NCBI GenBank assembly: GCA_022835595.1
Contig: BQUP01000002.1
Span: 1,846,534-1,910,533, forward strand
DNA: 64,000 nucleotides
Source of the DNA: Cystobasidium ongulense
Lineage: Eukaryota; Basidiomycota; Cystobasidiomycetes; Cystobasidiales; Cystobasidiaceae
Reading direction: 5' to 3'
A model generated the notes under the pieces. That model saw only the letters and a list, made by a program, of their open reading frames with translations. It did no database searches and had not been told where the DNA came from. Shown here one piece after another: positions 1 through 12,453 of the stretch (positions are counted from its first letter, which is position 1; every line of letters starts with the position of its first letter). Made by a program: the position numbers and the translations under genes.

Positions 1-165
1 GAGCAACCACCATCAACACTCGGATAGTCCCGTCTACACCATGTCCTTGAGCGGTGCATTCGATCATTAAACATTATTATCGAGACTCGATACCATTCCA
101 CTGTCTGACTGGAACCATCCATTGCTATTCCTAATACTGACTGCTGACTGCCATTACTGACTACA

Positions 166-1869
166 ATGCCACCACCCACGCGATACGGCTCATACGCCAT
201 ACACACCGACCACAACATCGACGCAAGAAGCTGGATCATAGCACACCCAGAGCTCGGCAGTACCCTATGGTCATCCAAAAGGACCCTCGACGATGTGAAT
301 GGAGAGATTGTAGAGCGTGTAACAGCAGGCGCGTCTAGCAGCATGCAATACTGCGAAATACACATGCCGGTCAAGGGGTGGTGGGCTATCGACTTCACAC
401 TGTATCGCCACATACTATCATGTATCATGGCTAATGCGCCTCTCCAGGTACCTCCTCATCACCTCCCCATCAAGAGCATTCAGGGCGGCCCAAAAACAAG
501 CATCCCATCCACATGCTTCATCTTACGGGCAGGGGAAATCATACGTGAATCTAATTCCATCGCGCACTTCCTCTTCAGCCCAGGTCGGTGCAGGGGGTAG
601 TAGTATAGAGTTCAAATTCCACCTCGTGCATGCCACCTCGTCATCTTTGACTAGCGAAACTGTCAGAAAAGAACGGAAAAGGAAAAGTCATGTTGTCGTG
701 GAGACTGATTCAGATGCGCCAAAGAACACCGATAAAGTAGGAGGCGAGCAAAGGAGAGATGGGCAAACAGGATGGACTAGATTTTCGAATGATCAATCAG
801 AGGACATATCATCAACCTCATCACCATCATCCAACCCATTCCCAAGCTATTCGCACTCAGCTAAATCTCCCTCAATTCCACCACAAATGCGAACCTCGAC
901 ATTCATATTAAGACCAATAAATCATTCAATAGCAAAATCACACGTTGCTTCTCTGGATATATTGAATTCGTCAAACACTTCAGCCTCAGCATCAGGTTCG
1001 AATAAGGATGGGCATCATTCGCATAGCAAGGAACATAATAGAATGTCGTTAAGAGGATTGGCTGGTTTGTTTTCAGCTACCGATAATTCATTCGAGTGAG
1101 TCAATCTTGTACTTGATCGTCGCTGAGCTGCCGGTGCTGTAACGAAGCCGCAGGAGGACGCGGCCGTGCATCGCCGGCAAGGTGATCTACGAACGCTTCC
1201 AGGCCTACTCCTACAGAGGGTCACTTGTATGGCGTCTGCAAATAGACCCCTTCAAATCCGACTTTTACTATGCGAGTAACAGGCAGATCTGTAGAGATCT
1301 ACCTGCAGACGCTCTGCAAGTGACCCTCTGTAGAGTGAGATCTGCGATTGTTTACAGATCTACTTGCCAAGGGTGTGCGGCACTCCACCAGGCTGCCGAA
1401 TGGCATAGTACCGTGCGTAGAAAAGTTCAACTTGCTGACAGTGAAAAATACTTCCCGCATCTCGTCTCCAATTTGGTAAATAGGTTAATATGGGAAAATG
1501 AAGAAAATGAAAAAGAGACTCCTATACTCCTTTTTGAAGATCATCCTTCTTTATTACGTACTCAAACAAAAGGACAATTTCATATATTGAAATCTTTGAT
1601 ACTGGAGGAATTTCAGATGCCTACAGACCTTGTCATGCAAGGGCAGCAGCAAGAGCAAGGGCAAGGGCAGGGAGCGGGAGAGCTTCAGCAGGAAGAATTT
1701 GATCCTCTTACGCTTTTCGTTAGTGTCGGAATTGCTTATTTGGGGTTCTTGGAAGATCAAGAGGTGAGTTCTTTGTCTTTCACTTCCTTTGTTTTGTCGA
1801 GGGACATACTGACTCTACTTTCCGGTTTCTCATGATGTGCAGGCCTATAAAGCTGCTAGTCAAGGGTAG
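166..1869 (+). CDS. Uncharacterised four-exon protein, MITE in exon 3
   Basis: I do not recognise this protein. A phase-consistent model has exons 166-447, 533-1095, 1154-1763 and 1843-1869 (493 aa). The second junction (CGA|GTGAGT) and third (GAG|GTGAGT, acceptor at 1842) are good; the first (GTACCT donor, acceptor GGGCAG) is weaker. Residues about 95-280 are Ser-rich and low in complexity, with a basic stretch near 'RKERKRK'. The C-terminal 130 residues look more conserved-like and include a Gln/Gly run before the last 30 residues. Exon 3 contains a TA-flanked inverted-repeat element (1212-1332); the reading frame passes through it, but excising it plus one TA gives a TAG, so the protein around residue 300 is uncertain and the locus could be two genes or a damaged one. 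There is no signal peptide or clear membrane segment. Confidence 0.45.
1212..1332. mobile_element. Tc1/mariner-type MITE (about 117 bp)
   Basis: Perfect 14-bp terminal inverted repeats (CAGAGGGTCACTTG at 1214-1227, its complement at 1317-1330) are flanked on both sides by TA, the target duplication of Tc1/mariner elements. The inverted similarity extends imperfectly to about 33 bp per arm. The interior is too short to encode a transposase, so this is a non-autonomous miniature element or solo hairpin. AGATCT-rich partial repeats run on to about 1365, outside the right terminus. It lies inside exon 3 of the first gene. Confidence 0.7.
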
Positions 1870-2890
1870 CTGTAACGCAAGTCTCTCTCTTGAAAACAAC
1901 CTACATTAATCGAAGCGAGTCCAGCTAAGGAACGAAATACATAATTGCTTGCTTTCCGCGACAAAATTGTCAACGAAGACCAACATCTTGCAGAGGGCTG
2001 CTTATGACACACGGGAATTCCCTTCTTAGCATAAGACGGGTAGAGCACAGAATGAAACGACGATATAAGGGAAGGGTTTGTACTATAACCTACCTGTGGG
2101 ATATGCTCAGTACCGGTACATAAGGTGCTCTGCCCTCCATTATTGCGGTAACAAGAGTAGCCTCTTGCCGTGACTAAGGTCAGGATACGGTATCGAGTCC
2201 GAAATCGGATATCCTAGTCGCTCTTTCGATCTGGCTCGATGCGGGCGCGTTCATCCTTTACGCATCTTCGCTATAGGTAGAGGCATGCTCCATCCCATGC
2301 CTTTTGCTTAGTCATACCGAGGCTCTGCGATCGAGTTAATCTTATCAAAAGGCGGACAACAAAAGGAATGCTTTCCATTCCTTGTTTACATTCTTTCATT
2401 CTGCTCATCGATGTCAGGATAAATTACCTATGATATTTCCTGTTTTGAACACCGTCGCGGCGTATCATAGGAATTCCGGGAATTTATTCCCTTCGTTCTC
2501 AAAGCCAAGCAGAAGGCCAGCGACGCGCCAAAATCGACTTGCGAACTCCCATCTTCGGATTCCATGGGCGCGAATCCCACATAACTTATCGAGCCCTTTT
2601 GCGAAAGAGAAAGCTGACAGTCTAGCGCGAACCTTGGTCACTAAATCAGAGATTACAGAACCGTGGCTTCGCCGAATCTTGTCGCCCATCAAACACAAAG
2701 CCGAGCGGTTTAAGATTGATTTTACAGTTTCAAAGTGGAACCTTGAAGCTCTCGTATTGACAGATCCCGGGAACGTGGCTTGGGGGGAAACAGCAGCTTC
2801 TTTCCCACGGCATCTCTCCCTTCCTGTCCTTCTTCCTTCTCTCTCTTGGCTGAGCTTTCTTTGCTATACCGTCGGTAGCAGCATTTCAAC
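1870..2890. other. Intergenic region upstream of first DUF1996 gene
   Basis: About 1 kb between the unrecognised gene and the first DUF1996/WSC gene. A 170-codon open frame at 2382-2894 runs into the next start codon but resembles no family, and its end is a pyrimidine-rich stretch typical of a fungal 5' leader (CTCTCCCTTCCTGTCC from about 2813). I see no RNA gene or repeat here; it most likely holds the promoter and leader of the downstream gene. Confidence 0.5.
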
Positions 2891-5800
2891 ATGAAGACTC
2901 CATCCCTTATGGCCGCTCTGGCCAGCATTGCGGCCCTCAAGCAAGTGAAGGCGTACTTTATCCTACAAGGCGCTCCACTAGTCATAGAGCGTATCGACCC
3001 AATCGTCTCACCTGGCAAGGTCGCGTCTCACGTGCACAACATTGTCGGAGTAAGTTGTTTACAGCTTTGGTTCGGCCTGCAGGGCGAGAAAACCCACCCT
3101 AAAGCTAAATTTTCTGTTATCACCCAGGCGAACAGTATCGATATGAGCTCCACCTACGATAGTTTACAAGAGAGCACATGCACCACATTACCAGTCACTA
3201 AAGATCTATCTGCTTACTGGCAACCTCAGCTGTATTACTACAACCCAACGGACAAAACCTACCAGGTCATCCCGTCTTATTCCAAGATCTACTATCTTAA
3301 CCGGAATGGACCAAAGGGCGGTAACCTGACGGCATTCCCAGAAGGCTTCCGTATGGTCGCTGGAAATCCAAATAGATATGCGTTTAACTCAAGCAACAAG
3401 GCAGATCGGGCGATAAATTTCGTCTGCCAAGGTGAGTCGCGCTTCCTAAATTGGACAGACCTATATGGTATACGAGGACTGACATTCTATTGCTTGCGCT
3501 AGATTATGCCGGTGGCCACCAAGGCGACCCTGAATGGGAGGATAGATATGACTTTTTGTGAGCTCGCAATTTCCCAGTCTGATCTAGACAGATTTCCTTT
3601 GCTGACGTATTAAATGTCCCTCTTGCAGCAAGCATCAATGCCCTGATGGGCTTAGAGCTCAGGTCGTGTTCCCAGGTAAGTCAATCACACCTCTGAGCTT
3701 ACAATTTTCCGAATGCCTTTGACTGTCTTTTGGTTTGCAGCTTGCTGGGATGGCGTAAATCTCTACAAGTCCGATGGTTCTCACATGTCTTATCCTGTTG
3801 GACAAGAGGTCAAGTAAGCGATTATGAGTCGACGCTGTACTTGGAAGTAGCGCTAAGCTTTCCTTCGTTCACAGTAATGGCAACTGTCCGTGAGTCTCTT
3901 GTGTATATGCGTCCACACTGCACTGGGAGGTATCGCTAAACTGTTCATCATTCAGTTCGACCCATCCTGTGCACTTCACTACCTTGGTACGCATCTACCA
4001 CGACGTTCCGATACCTGGCATTCTGAAGCTCATTGTCATTCTTTCTGGATCAATAGTTCCAGGAATTCGTCTACGATGTCGGCAAATTCCCTTACAATGA
4101 AGAAGGACCTACCTGGGTGTTTGCAACCGGTGATGCCACGTAAGGCAACGCGTATCATGTCTGTCGATGAAATTCAGCTAATCAGACTTTTTCCCACAAA
4201 GTGGCTACTCGCTCCATGCAGATTTCCAGAATGGATGGGACGTACCCCTGCTGCAACGTGCCATTGATTCCTGCACTGGAGACATAGGTGGAGTCTTGGA
4301 GAACTGCCCTCCCCTAGCTCCTTACCTCGACAACAATGCGGCCGCTGCATGCAGAATTGCGGGAGACTTGATCGACGAAGATGTCGGTTTGAACAATCCA
4401 ATGAGCAAATTGCCTGGATGCAACCCTCTATACACATCTGGACCTCGACCTTCTGGCTGCACCGACACTTCACCCGTTCCTGGCACGAAACCGTCCAAGT
4501 CCGTCCCAGCCGAGGGATACACTTACCAAGCGTGTGTAGCTGAAGCTCCTAATGGACGTCTATTAACTGGCGCTTCAATGACATCCGACTCAATGACCGG
4601 AGCGTGAGCGCATCATGATGAACTCGTTACGAGCGAATGTCGATGTTGGCGACTAACTTTTCGCAATGCAGTGTCTGCACAAAGTTCTGCTCTGAGAAAG
4701 GTTTCGAATACGCAGGAGTAGAGTATGGCAGAGAATGTTACGTGAGTCCGCTGTCTTATCTCAACTCCGGACTTTGTCCAATTGCTAAACCACATTGTTC
4801 ATACAGTGCGGAACTGAATTCAGAAACGGCGGCAGTGGCGCAAGCATTGCAGGTGAGCTGGTCTACGCGGATGCATGTTTCGCTCGAAGAGCTCCCTGAC
4901 GAACCGTTGCTTTATTTGGCACAGCATCCACTTGTTCCGCTAAATGTCCTGGTAATCCCAATGAAGACTGCGGTGGAGGCTCTGCACTATCTCTATACAG
5001 AAATCCTGCAAAGGCACCTGCAGCCTTGAAACTCCCAGCTGGATGGAGTTCAGTCGGGTGCGTGGCCGATGGTGTCAACAACGGTCGAACGCTTTCCGGA
5101 TACACCTTCGCCAGCAACAACATGACTTTGGAACGCTGCGTCAATGCGTGCAGCGACCGCAAGTATACTTATGCAGGTGTAGAGTATGCGTCCGAATGTT
5201 ATTGCTCGAACGAGCCTACTGTAAGGTACTCGACCCTTCATGTGGCTCAGGGCAGGCTGACTGACTCCGCTCTTCACGATGATAGACACTCCAAGAAAGC
5301 ACCTCTTGCAACATGGGATGCAGCGGCGATCCTCGATACACTTGCGGTGGGCGTAAGTGGCTTTGACAATGCGAGGTCAGACAGACGCTGACATGCTTCC
5401 TGGTTGCAGCCAATGCCCTTTCTCTCGTGAGCCGAGTCACGTGATGGCCTCTGTTGATCACCTATTGATACCTTGCTTGTAGTTCACAACTTCTCATGGA
5501 GTCGCGTCTGGCTATTCATACACCGGTTGTGTGGCTGAAGGCTCTACTGGTCGCCTTCTTACGGGTGCTAGCACGACCTCTGATTCGATGACCCCGCTTG
5601 TATGCACCAAATTCTGCTCTGAGAAGGGCCTTCAGTACAGTGGTATTGAATAGTAGGTGATTGACACTTACAGAAGCATCTCTGGATGTTTACTTATCTC
5701 ATGTTTCTATAGTGGCCGCGAGTGCTACTGCGGCAACAGCTTTGTGAACGGTGGTTCGGACAATCTCATCAGCGAGTCTCAATGCGGCGTGAAATGCACG

Positions 5801-6389
5801 GGCGACAATTCACAATCATGCGGTGGACATTCAACACTCTCCCTTTACACAAACAAGGCTCTAGCACCCAAAGCAGCCTCCTTACCTTCTGGCTGGTCTG
5901 CGGTCGGATGTATCTCTGATAAGAACACCAATGGCCGAACTTTGGCTGCCTATTCGTTCGTATCGGATAGCATGACCTATACCACATGCCTGAGTGGTTG
6001 CCAAGCTAGAAATTACACCTTAGCTGGCGTTGAATATGGCGTAAGTTTGTCCTACTTGCGCTCATAAATATTGTAGCCGGTATTCTGACCCGTCTTTCAC
6101 GATTCAGCGGGAGTGCTGGTGCGCCAACTCGATGTTGACAGAAGGTGATTTAATCTCATGGTCGGTCACCGGTTAAGCAGATATGCTGACATTGTTTCGC
6201 AGAAACTTCTTCCCAATGCTCCATGGCGTGTGCCGGTGATGCCACTCGAATTTGCGGAGGGCCAGACGCTTTGACTACGGTAAGATCTGCCCATGGATAA
6301 CTTATTATTGTTTCAATTGCTCATGTGTTGCCGCATCATAGTTCAAGTATAACACGAGCCTGTCTAAGCGACGCTCTATCAGCCTCTGA
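2891..6389 (+). CDS. Secreted DUF1996 protein with four WSC domains
   Basis: Predicted secreted 774-aa protein. After a signal peptide (about residues 1-21, MKTPSLMAALASIAALKQ...) comes a DUF1996 domain (residues about 25-330) with the conserved SHVHNIVG His motif, ACWDG, SHMSYPVG and HPVHF. Four Cys-rich WSC domains follow, each about 85-95 residues, with typical ...GRLL/TL...C...AGVEY..ECYC...CGG...LSLY patterns. WSC domains bind cell-wall carbohydrate; the DUF1996 role is unknown. Nineteen exons fit every phase: 2891-3049, 3128-3431, 3503-3557, 3629-3675, 3741-3813, 3875-3889, 3956-3986, 4057-4139, 4202-4603, 4672-4741, 4807-4852, 4925-5220, 5286-5352, 5410-5426, 5483-5652, 5713-6040, 6108-6144, 6203-6279, 6342-6389. 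Two are microexons (15 and 17 nt). The C-terminus is basic (SLSKRRSISL) without a GPI signal or transmembrane helix, so it is probably soluble or wall-bound. Closest relative in the window: the gene at 16369. Confidence 0.9.
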
Positions 6390-7368
6390 GGACCATATCT
6401 CTGAGAGCGAAGTAAGATCCCGCAGGTTTGCTAGCAGTACGACTTCATTCGAATACCCAGCAGCAAGTTTTCCGAAGAAAAGTGAGCTTGATATCACTTA
6501 CAGAATACCCACAATACTCGATAGAGCAAATCAATAATATGTGAAAAAGTAAATCGGTGAACAGGGAGGGAATGAACGCAAACCATTATATAGCTCTTGT
6601 GATCCTATTCGACGCCGCTCTGTCGTAGGTAATAATAATTCATTCGCTGCGACGATAGAAAGCATGCGATTTGAGGTCCGAGGCTTGTGAATTTTCTGTT
6701 TTTCACCGCTTTACCTAATTCTCGCTCGTTTGATGGAGTGTCAAGAAGTGACTCTCTCGAGTGTCATCAAGCAGAGAGTGTAGCTTCTTGACCGTATATA
6801 CGGCCGGGACCGAGACCTTGCTCGGGTTTGTAAGTGATGAGCAATGAAGGTGACATCTTATCATCCAAACATGCTCAAAGTTGCGCTCAACTGGGTTCGT
6901 CGGACTTTTCTCTAAAGTCCACCGAGGTGATCGGGATCGTAATCAGGCTTAACTGCGCTTGATGGCGCGCGATATGTCATTTACGCCCAGGAAGGACAAG
7001 AATTGTTGAGAATATTTCGCATTACTATTATTCTGCGAGATGTTATTGGAGCTCTCCTGCGTCCACATCGCGAGTCCCCTCTCTCTCTCTCGTCTCCATC
7101 TACTGCATTGTATCCCCCCCCCATCTCCAACTGGGCGGGCTGGCAGCATCAGCGATCGCGACTTCAGGAAATCCACGCAAAAGGCAACACTCGAGGTAAC
7201 TCGTCAAGCTTCTTTGGGACCATGATTTGATTCTGGCTGACTCGAGAGCTTGCAAGGCAGCATCGCATTACAATCCACCACTTGGTCTGAGCTCCGAGTG
7301 TTGGTCGGCCGTCCATAGCATTCTGGACCAGCAAGACTCGACTCGACTCGACCCGCACGCAAGCAAGC
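6390..7368. other. Intergenic region, presumed PDR transporter promoter
   Basis: About 980 bp between the first DUF1996 gene and the PDR transporter. It contains a (CT)n-rich stretch near 7078-7100 and an eight-C run near 7111, then a CGACTCGACTCGACC micro-repeat just before the start codon. These pyrimidine tracts are typical of fungal promoters and leaders. No coding frame here resembles a protein family. Confidence 0.5.
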
Positions 7369-10300
7369 ATGCAGGGCAGCTCCGCACCAGCAGAGGCTGG
7401 CCCAGCCATGTATCTGCGAGGCACACACGACACTCACAACAGCGCAACCCCTGCGAATGAGGAAGATGGCTCTGGCATGAATCCGACGAGAAAGTCGTCT
7501 GCAGAATCCACGTCCGGCGCCACTACCTTGGCGCCCACACCGGGGAATCACAATGGCAATGGCACCAGCACCACCGTCAAGGACAAGTCTGAACATGGAA
7601 AGAACAGCCACAGCAATGGTGATAGCACCGACTTTGATGCCCACGGTGATGCTGGAAAGAGCGCCACCACCCACCGCCCCACACGACCTCGTGCACTCAG
7701 CACGCGCTACATGACTGCAGAGGACCTTCAAGAGCTACACCGTGCACTCTCACGCCGTGTCACTGAAGACGGAAGTCGAAGCCTTTCCGGCGAGAGCGCA
7801 TACAATCCAGAGTCGGATAATTTCGAACTCGAGACGTACATGAAGCGACTCTTCAAGAACCGCGAAGAGACCGGTCTCCTCGCTCGCTCCGCTAGCGTCG
7901 TCTTTGAAGACCTATGCGTCGATGGTCTCGGATCTGGTGTTACATACGGCGAGACCTTGGGAAGTACCTTCCTTGCGCCGTTCAAGCTACTCACTGGCCG
8001 AAAGCAGCCCGTCAAGCACATTCTCGAACACTTTACAGGTTCCGTCCAACCAGGCGAGATGCTTCTTGTTCTTGGACGACCAGGATCAGGATGTTCATCC
8101 CTCTTGAAGACCCTTGCGAATCAAACCGGCTCATTCAGCGCTATCAGTGGCGAGATAAGCTACTCTGGTATATCACCCAAGGAAATGGCAAAGCGACACA
8201 CTGGTGATCTCGCTTACCTTCCAGAAGATGATATTCACCTCCCAGTCTTGACTGTCGATCAGACCCTGTGAGTCTGTTATCTAGCTGGATACTACATGAT
8301 AAACAAGGACTGAACCCTGTCCCTTGCATGCAGTCAATTTGCAGCAGCCTCGCGCACACCGGCCAAAAGTGCACGAATGGGTAGCAGGGAGGAGTATGCC
8401 CAAACCTTTAAAAGCGTCCTCCTGGCTATCTTCGGTCTCCGCGCAACCGTCAATACCAAAGTTGGCAACGATTACGTTCGGGGTATCTCAGGTGGTCAGC
8501 GCAAGCGTGTCTCCATTGCCGAAGCAATGCTTACTCGTGCACGAGTTGCATGCCACGATAATGCCACTCGAGGCCTGGATGCAAGTACTTCACTCGAGTA
8601 CGTGCGCTCTTTGCGCACTGTGACCGATCTTGCAGACATGACCACCATCGTCTCGCTCTATCAAGCTGGAGAGGGTCTCTTCCAGGAATTCGACAAGGTC
8701 TGCCTCATCTACGAAGGCAAGATGATCTACTTTGGCCCTCGTGATGCAGCATTCAATTACTTTTACAACCTCGGCTACGAACCTCAACCTCGCCAGACAA
8801 CGCCAGACTTCCTTTGCTCTATCACCGATCCCCTCGCGCGAATTGAACGCAAGGATTTCAATGGTCTTCGACCAAAGACAGCCAGCGAGTTTGCACAAGC
8901 ATGGCAAGAATCTGAGCTTGGCAAGCGCAATGTCAAGCAAGTACACGAGGCCCGCGAATCACACACAGACGAGGGTGTCCATGACTATAGGAAGAGCGCA
9001 AAGTCTGAACGCGTCCGTGGCCTTAGCCGAAAAGCTGCTGCCGAGACTGCAGACAAGCATGCCAATCCATACGTTATCTCGTACTGGCAACAAACTCAAC
9101 TTTGTATCAAGCGTCGTATTCAGTTGGCAAAGGGAGATCTACCCTCCCTTCTTATCCCTATCATTGCATCTATCATTCAGGCTATTATCATCGGATCCAC
9201 TTTCTTCAGAATCAGTAACACAACAAGCGGTTTCTTTTCCCGAGGAGGTGTTATTTTGTACGTCATCCTCAACTTTTTCCTTGTATTCGGTCTAAGTGTG
9301 CTCGCCCCCTTACAGCTTCGCAATCCTGTTCAATGCCTTACAAGCTCTCGCTGAAATCACTACTGCCTACTCTCAACGCCCTGTTATCGTTCGTCAACGC
9401 GGATATGCAATGGTACATCCAAGTTGCGATTCACTGGCACAAACGCTTGTAGACCTACCCATCAAGTTTTTCCTGGTCCTCATTTTCGACGTCATCCTCT
9501 ATTTCTTCACAAATTTGTCAACCGAGCTGGCATCGCAATTCTTCGTCTTCTTCCTCTTTACATACATCACTACCTTGACTATGATCGCCTTCTTCCGAGC
9601 ATTGGCAGCCGTAACCAAGGACGAAAGCACAGCAACGACAATCGGTGGTATTGGTGTCTTGGTGTTTGTAATATATACTGGATACGCCATTCCTCGACCG
9701 TCGATGAAGATTTGGTTCAAGTGGATCTCTTATGCTCATCGTATGTCCTTTTCTATAATTCTAACCTATACCACTCGCTGACAGCTCTGCCACTCGCTCA
9801 GCCATCTCTTTCGCTTTCGAGGCCATGCTGGCAAACGAGTTCCGTGCATACACGGCTGTTCCTTGTTCCACTTTGATACCTCCTGGAGCTGCACCTGCAA
9901 ATCAGGTCTGTGCGATCACCGGAAGTGTACCAGGTCAAACGACCATCGATGCCAACAGGTACCTCGCTGCCAATTACCAATACTACTGGAGCAACGCATG
10001 GCGCAATTTTGGTATGTTGAAAAGTTCCTTTGGCTATTCTATCAAGGCTGACTAGCAGTATTCATCAATCAGGCATCTTGCTCGGCTTCTGGATCTTCTT
10101 CCTCCTCGTTCAGTACATTGGTACCGAATATCAAGTCGATCTTGGCGCAAAGCCAGCCGTGATGGTCTTCAAACGTGGAAAAGGTCCGGCAGATGTCAAG
10201 AAGCAGATTAATGCGTCTAAAGGTGACGAAGAAACTGTTAATGACACCGCTGGTACAACTGTCGCCGACGAGCACGATGAACAAGGTCAAAAGGAAGCTG

Positions 10301-12453
10301 CAGATAAACTGACTTCTTCAAGCGATGTTTTCATTTGGCAAAAAGTCTGCTATGAGGTCCCCACCAAGAATGGAACGACTCGCTTGCTGGATAACATTGA
10401 TGGTTTCGTCGTTCCTGGAAAACTTACCGCTCTCATGGGTGAATCAGGAGCTGGAAAAACCACACTTCTCAATGTTCTCGCTCAGCGAGTCACGATGGGT
10501 ATCGTTACTGGAGACATGCTCGTTAATGGTAAACCTCTTCCTGGCTCTTTCCAACGTCAAACTGGTTACTGCCAGCAACAGGACGTTCATTTGCCAACTA
10601 CCACCGTCCGCGAAGCTCTGTAAGTCCTTGCATACAGAGCGCCCTGCCGGTGAAAAAGCTTACTGTTATGGACACAGTGAATTCTCTGCTCTTCTGCGCC
10701 AGCCCAAGACTACCCCAAAGGCTGAGAAATTAGCCTACGTCGATAGCGTTATCAAGATGCTCGAAATGGAAAGCTTCCAGGATGCTCTTGTTGGTGAAGT
10801 CGGTGAAGGTTTAAATGTCGAACAACGCAAGCGTCTTACCGTCGGTGTCGAGCTTGCCGCAAAGCCTGCTCTTCTTCTTTTCGCCGATGAACCTACCAGT
10901 GGTCTCGACTCTCAGTCTGCATGGTCTATTGTCCAATTCCTGCGCAAGCTTGCGGATCACGGGCAAGCTATTCTATGCACAATCCATCAGCCCTCATCCG
11001 AGCTCTTCCAAGTTTTCGATCGATTACTTCTCCTCAAGAAGGGTGGTAAGACCGTCTACTTTGGTGATATCGGCAAGAACTCTTCAACTTTGATCAACTA
11101 TTTCGAATCACACGGTGCCCCCAAGTGTGGTAAAGACGCCAACCCAGCAGAGTATATCCTTGAATGTGTCGGTGCTGGTGCTACAGCCAAGGTTACCCAG
11201 GACTGGGGCGACCTCTGGCAGCAGTCGGACGAGCGTAAGGGCATTGATAAAGAGCTCGAGCGTCTTCACAGAGAATACAAAGATAAGGAATCTGAAGCCG
11301 ACAAGGCGCCTGATGCAAATTCGCAATATGCCGCTGGAACAATGACGCAACTCAAAGCAGTCACTGGCCGTGTTTTCAAAAACTACTGGAGAGACCCTAC
11401 CTATCTAATGGCCAAGATAGCGCTCAATATTATCGCCGGTCTCTTTATTGGCTTCTCTTTCTGGATGGCGCCCGCCAACCAGCAAGGTCTTCAAGTATAT
11501 CTATTTGCTGTTTTCATGGCCGTAGTACTGTCCGCGACACTCGCTCAACAAATTCAGCCTAAATTCATCGTCTTGCGTTCGCTCTACGAACAGCGAGAAC
11601 GTCCATCGCGCATGTACAATTTCTATGTCCAGACTGCTGCTTCCATTATCGTCGAAATTCCCTGGAACATCCTTGGTGGAACCCTCTTCTGGGCATGCTG
11701 GTACTTTACCGTTGGCGGTCAGACTGGTGTTCGTGCCCTCTACAGTTGGTTGATGTATGCTGTCGTCTTCGAAGTATACTGGCAGACCTTTGCGCAAGCT
11801 GTGGCTGCTTTCTCACCCAACGGACAAATCGCTTCAGGTGAGCTCAGGCACTATCCCATTCAAAGAAACATGACTAATCAATGTTATTTTCCTCACATAC
11901 AGTCATCTTCTCTGGTCTCTTCTCCTTCGTCATCGTCTTTAATGGTGTTCTCCAACCTCCTGAGCTACTCCCATACTTCTGGCGCTCTTGGATGTACCCA
12001 CTCACCCCCTACACTTATCTTGTCGGCGGTCTCCTTTCCAATTTCCTCGGTGGTCTCGAGCTACGCTGCACACCACAACAGATTGCCTATGTGACCCCTC
12101 CTGCAGGCGTAGCGAATTGCGCAGCTTTCCTTGGTGATTTTGTTGCGTCTGCTACTGGCTACATCACGAATCCGGACGCCACCGGAGTGGACTGCGGATA
12201 CTGCCAGTATGGCCGAGGCGACGAGTATCTCGCAACTGTGCGAGCATACTACTATCAGAGATGGCGCAACTTTGGCATTATGTGGGCCTACGTCATCTTC
12301 AACATCGCTATGGTCTTTGTTGCAATGTGGGCATTCCGCATCCACACCTGGAAGAAGGGTGCTGCCAAGGCAGCATCTCCTTCGACTTCGACAAAAGACA
12401 AGAAGAGCAGGGCAAACTTAGAGAGTAAGGAGAAGCCTGGTGAACAAGTCTAG
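7369..12453 (+). CDS. PDR-type full-length ABC transporter (ABCG, multidrug efflux)
   Basis: Plasma-membrane ATP-driven efflux pump of the fungal pleiotropic drug resistance family, arranged (NBD-TMD)x2, 1571 aa. Exons: 7369-8267, 8334-9257, 9316-9740, 9802-10011, 10073-10619, 10678-11837, 11903-12453; all phases agree. NBD1 has the PDR-typical degenerate Walker A (GRPGSGCSS, about residue 235) and signature GISGGQRKRVS; its Walker B region reads ACHDNATRGLD, where yeast Pdr5/Cdr1 have CWDN. NBD2 has canonical Walker A GESGAGKTT (about residue 942), the PDR signature-like LNVEQRKRLTVG and Walker B LLFADEPTSGLD. Two blocks of six membrane helices follow the NBDs, the second ending with the large Cys-containing loop before the last helix. 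The N-terminal 150 residues are Ser/Thr/Asn-rich and hydrophilic. Substrates cannot be read from sequence; drugs, sterols or phospholipids are typical of the family. Confidence 0.95.

Noticed and set aside
2382-2894. 170-codon open frame upstream of the first DUF1996 gene
   Set aside because: No domain, biased composition, and it overlaps the leader and start of a well-supported gene; most likely chance.
8065-8100. Degenerate Walker A (Cys for Lys) in NBD1 of the PDR transporter as a sign of an inactive gene
   Set aside because: This replacement is normal for fungal PDR transporters; NBD2 keeps the catalytic Lys, and the gene is intact.
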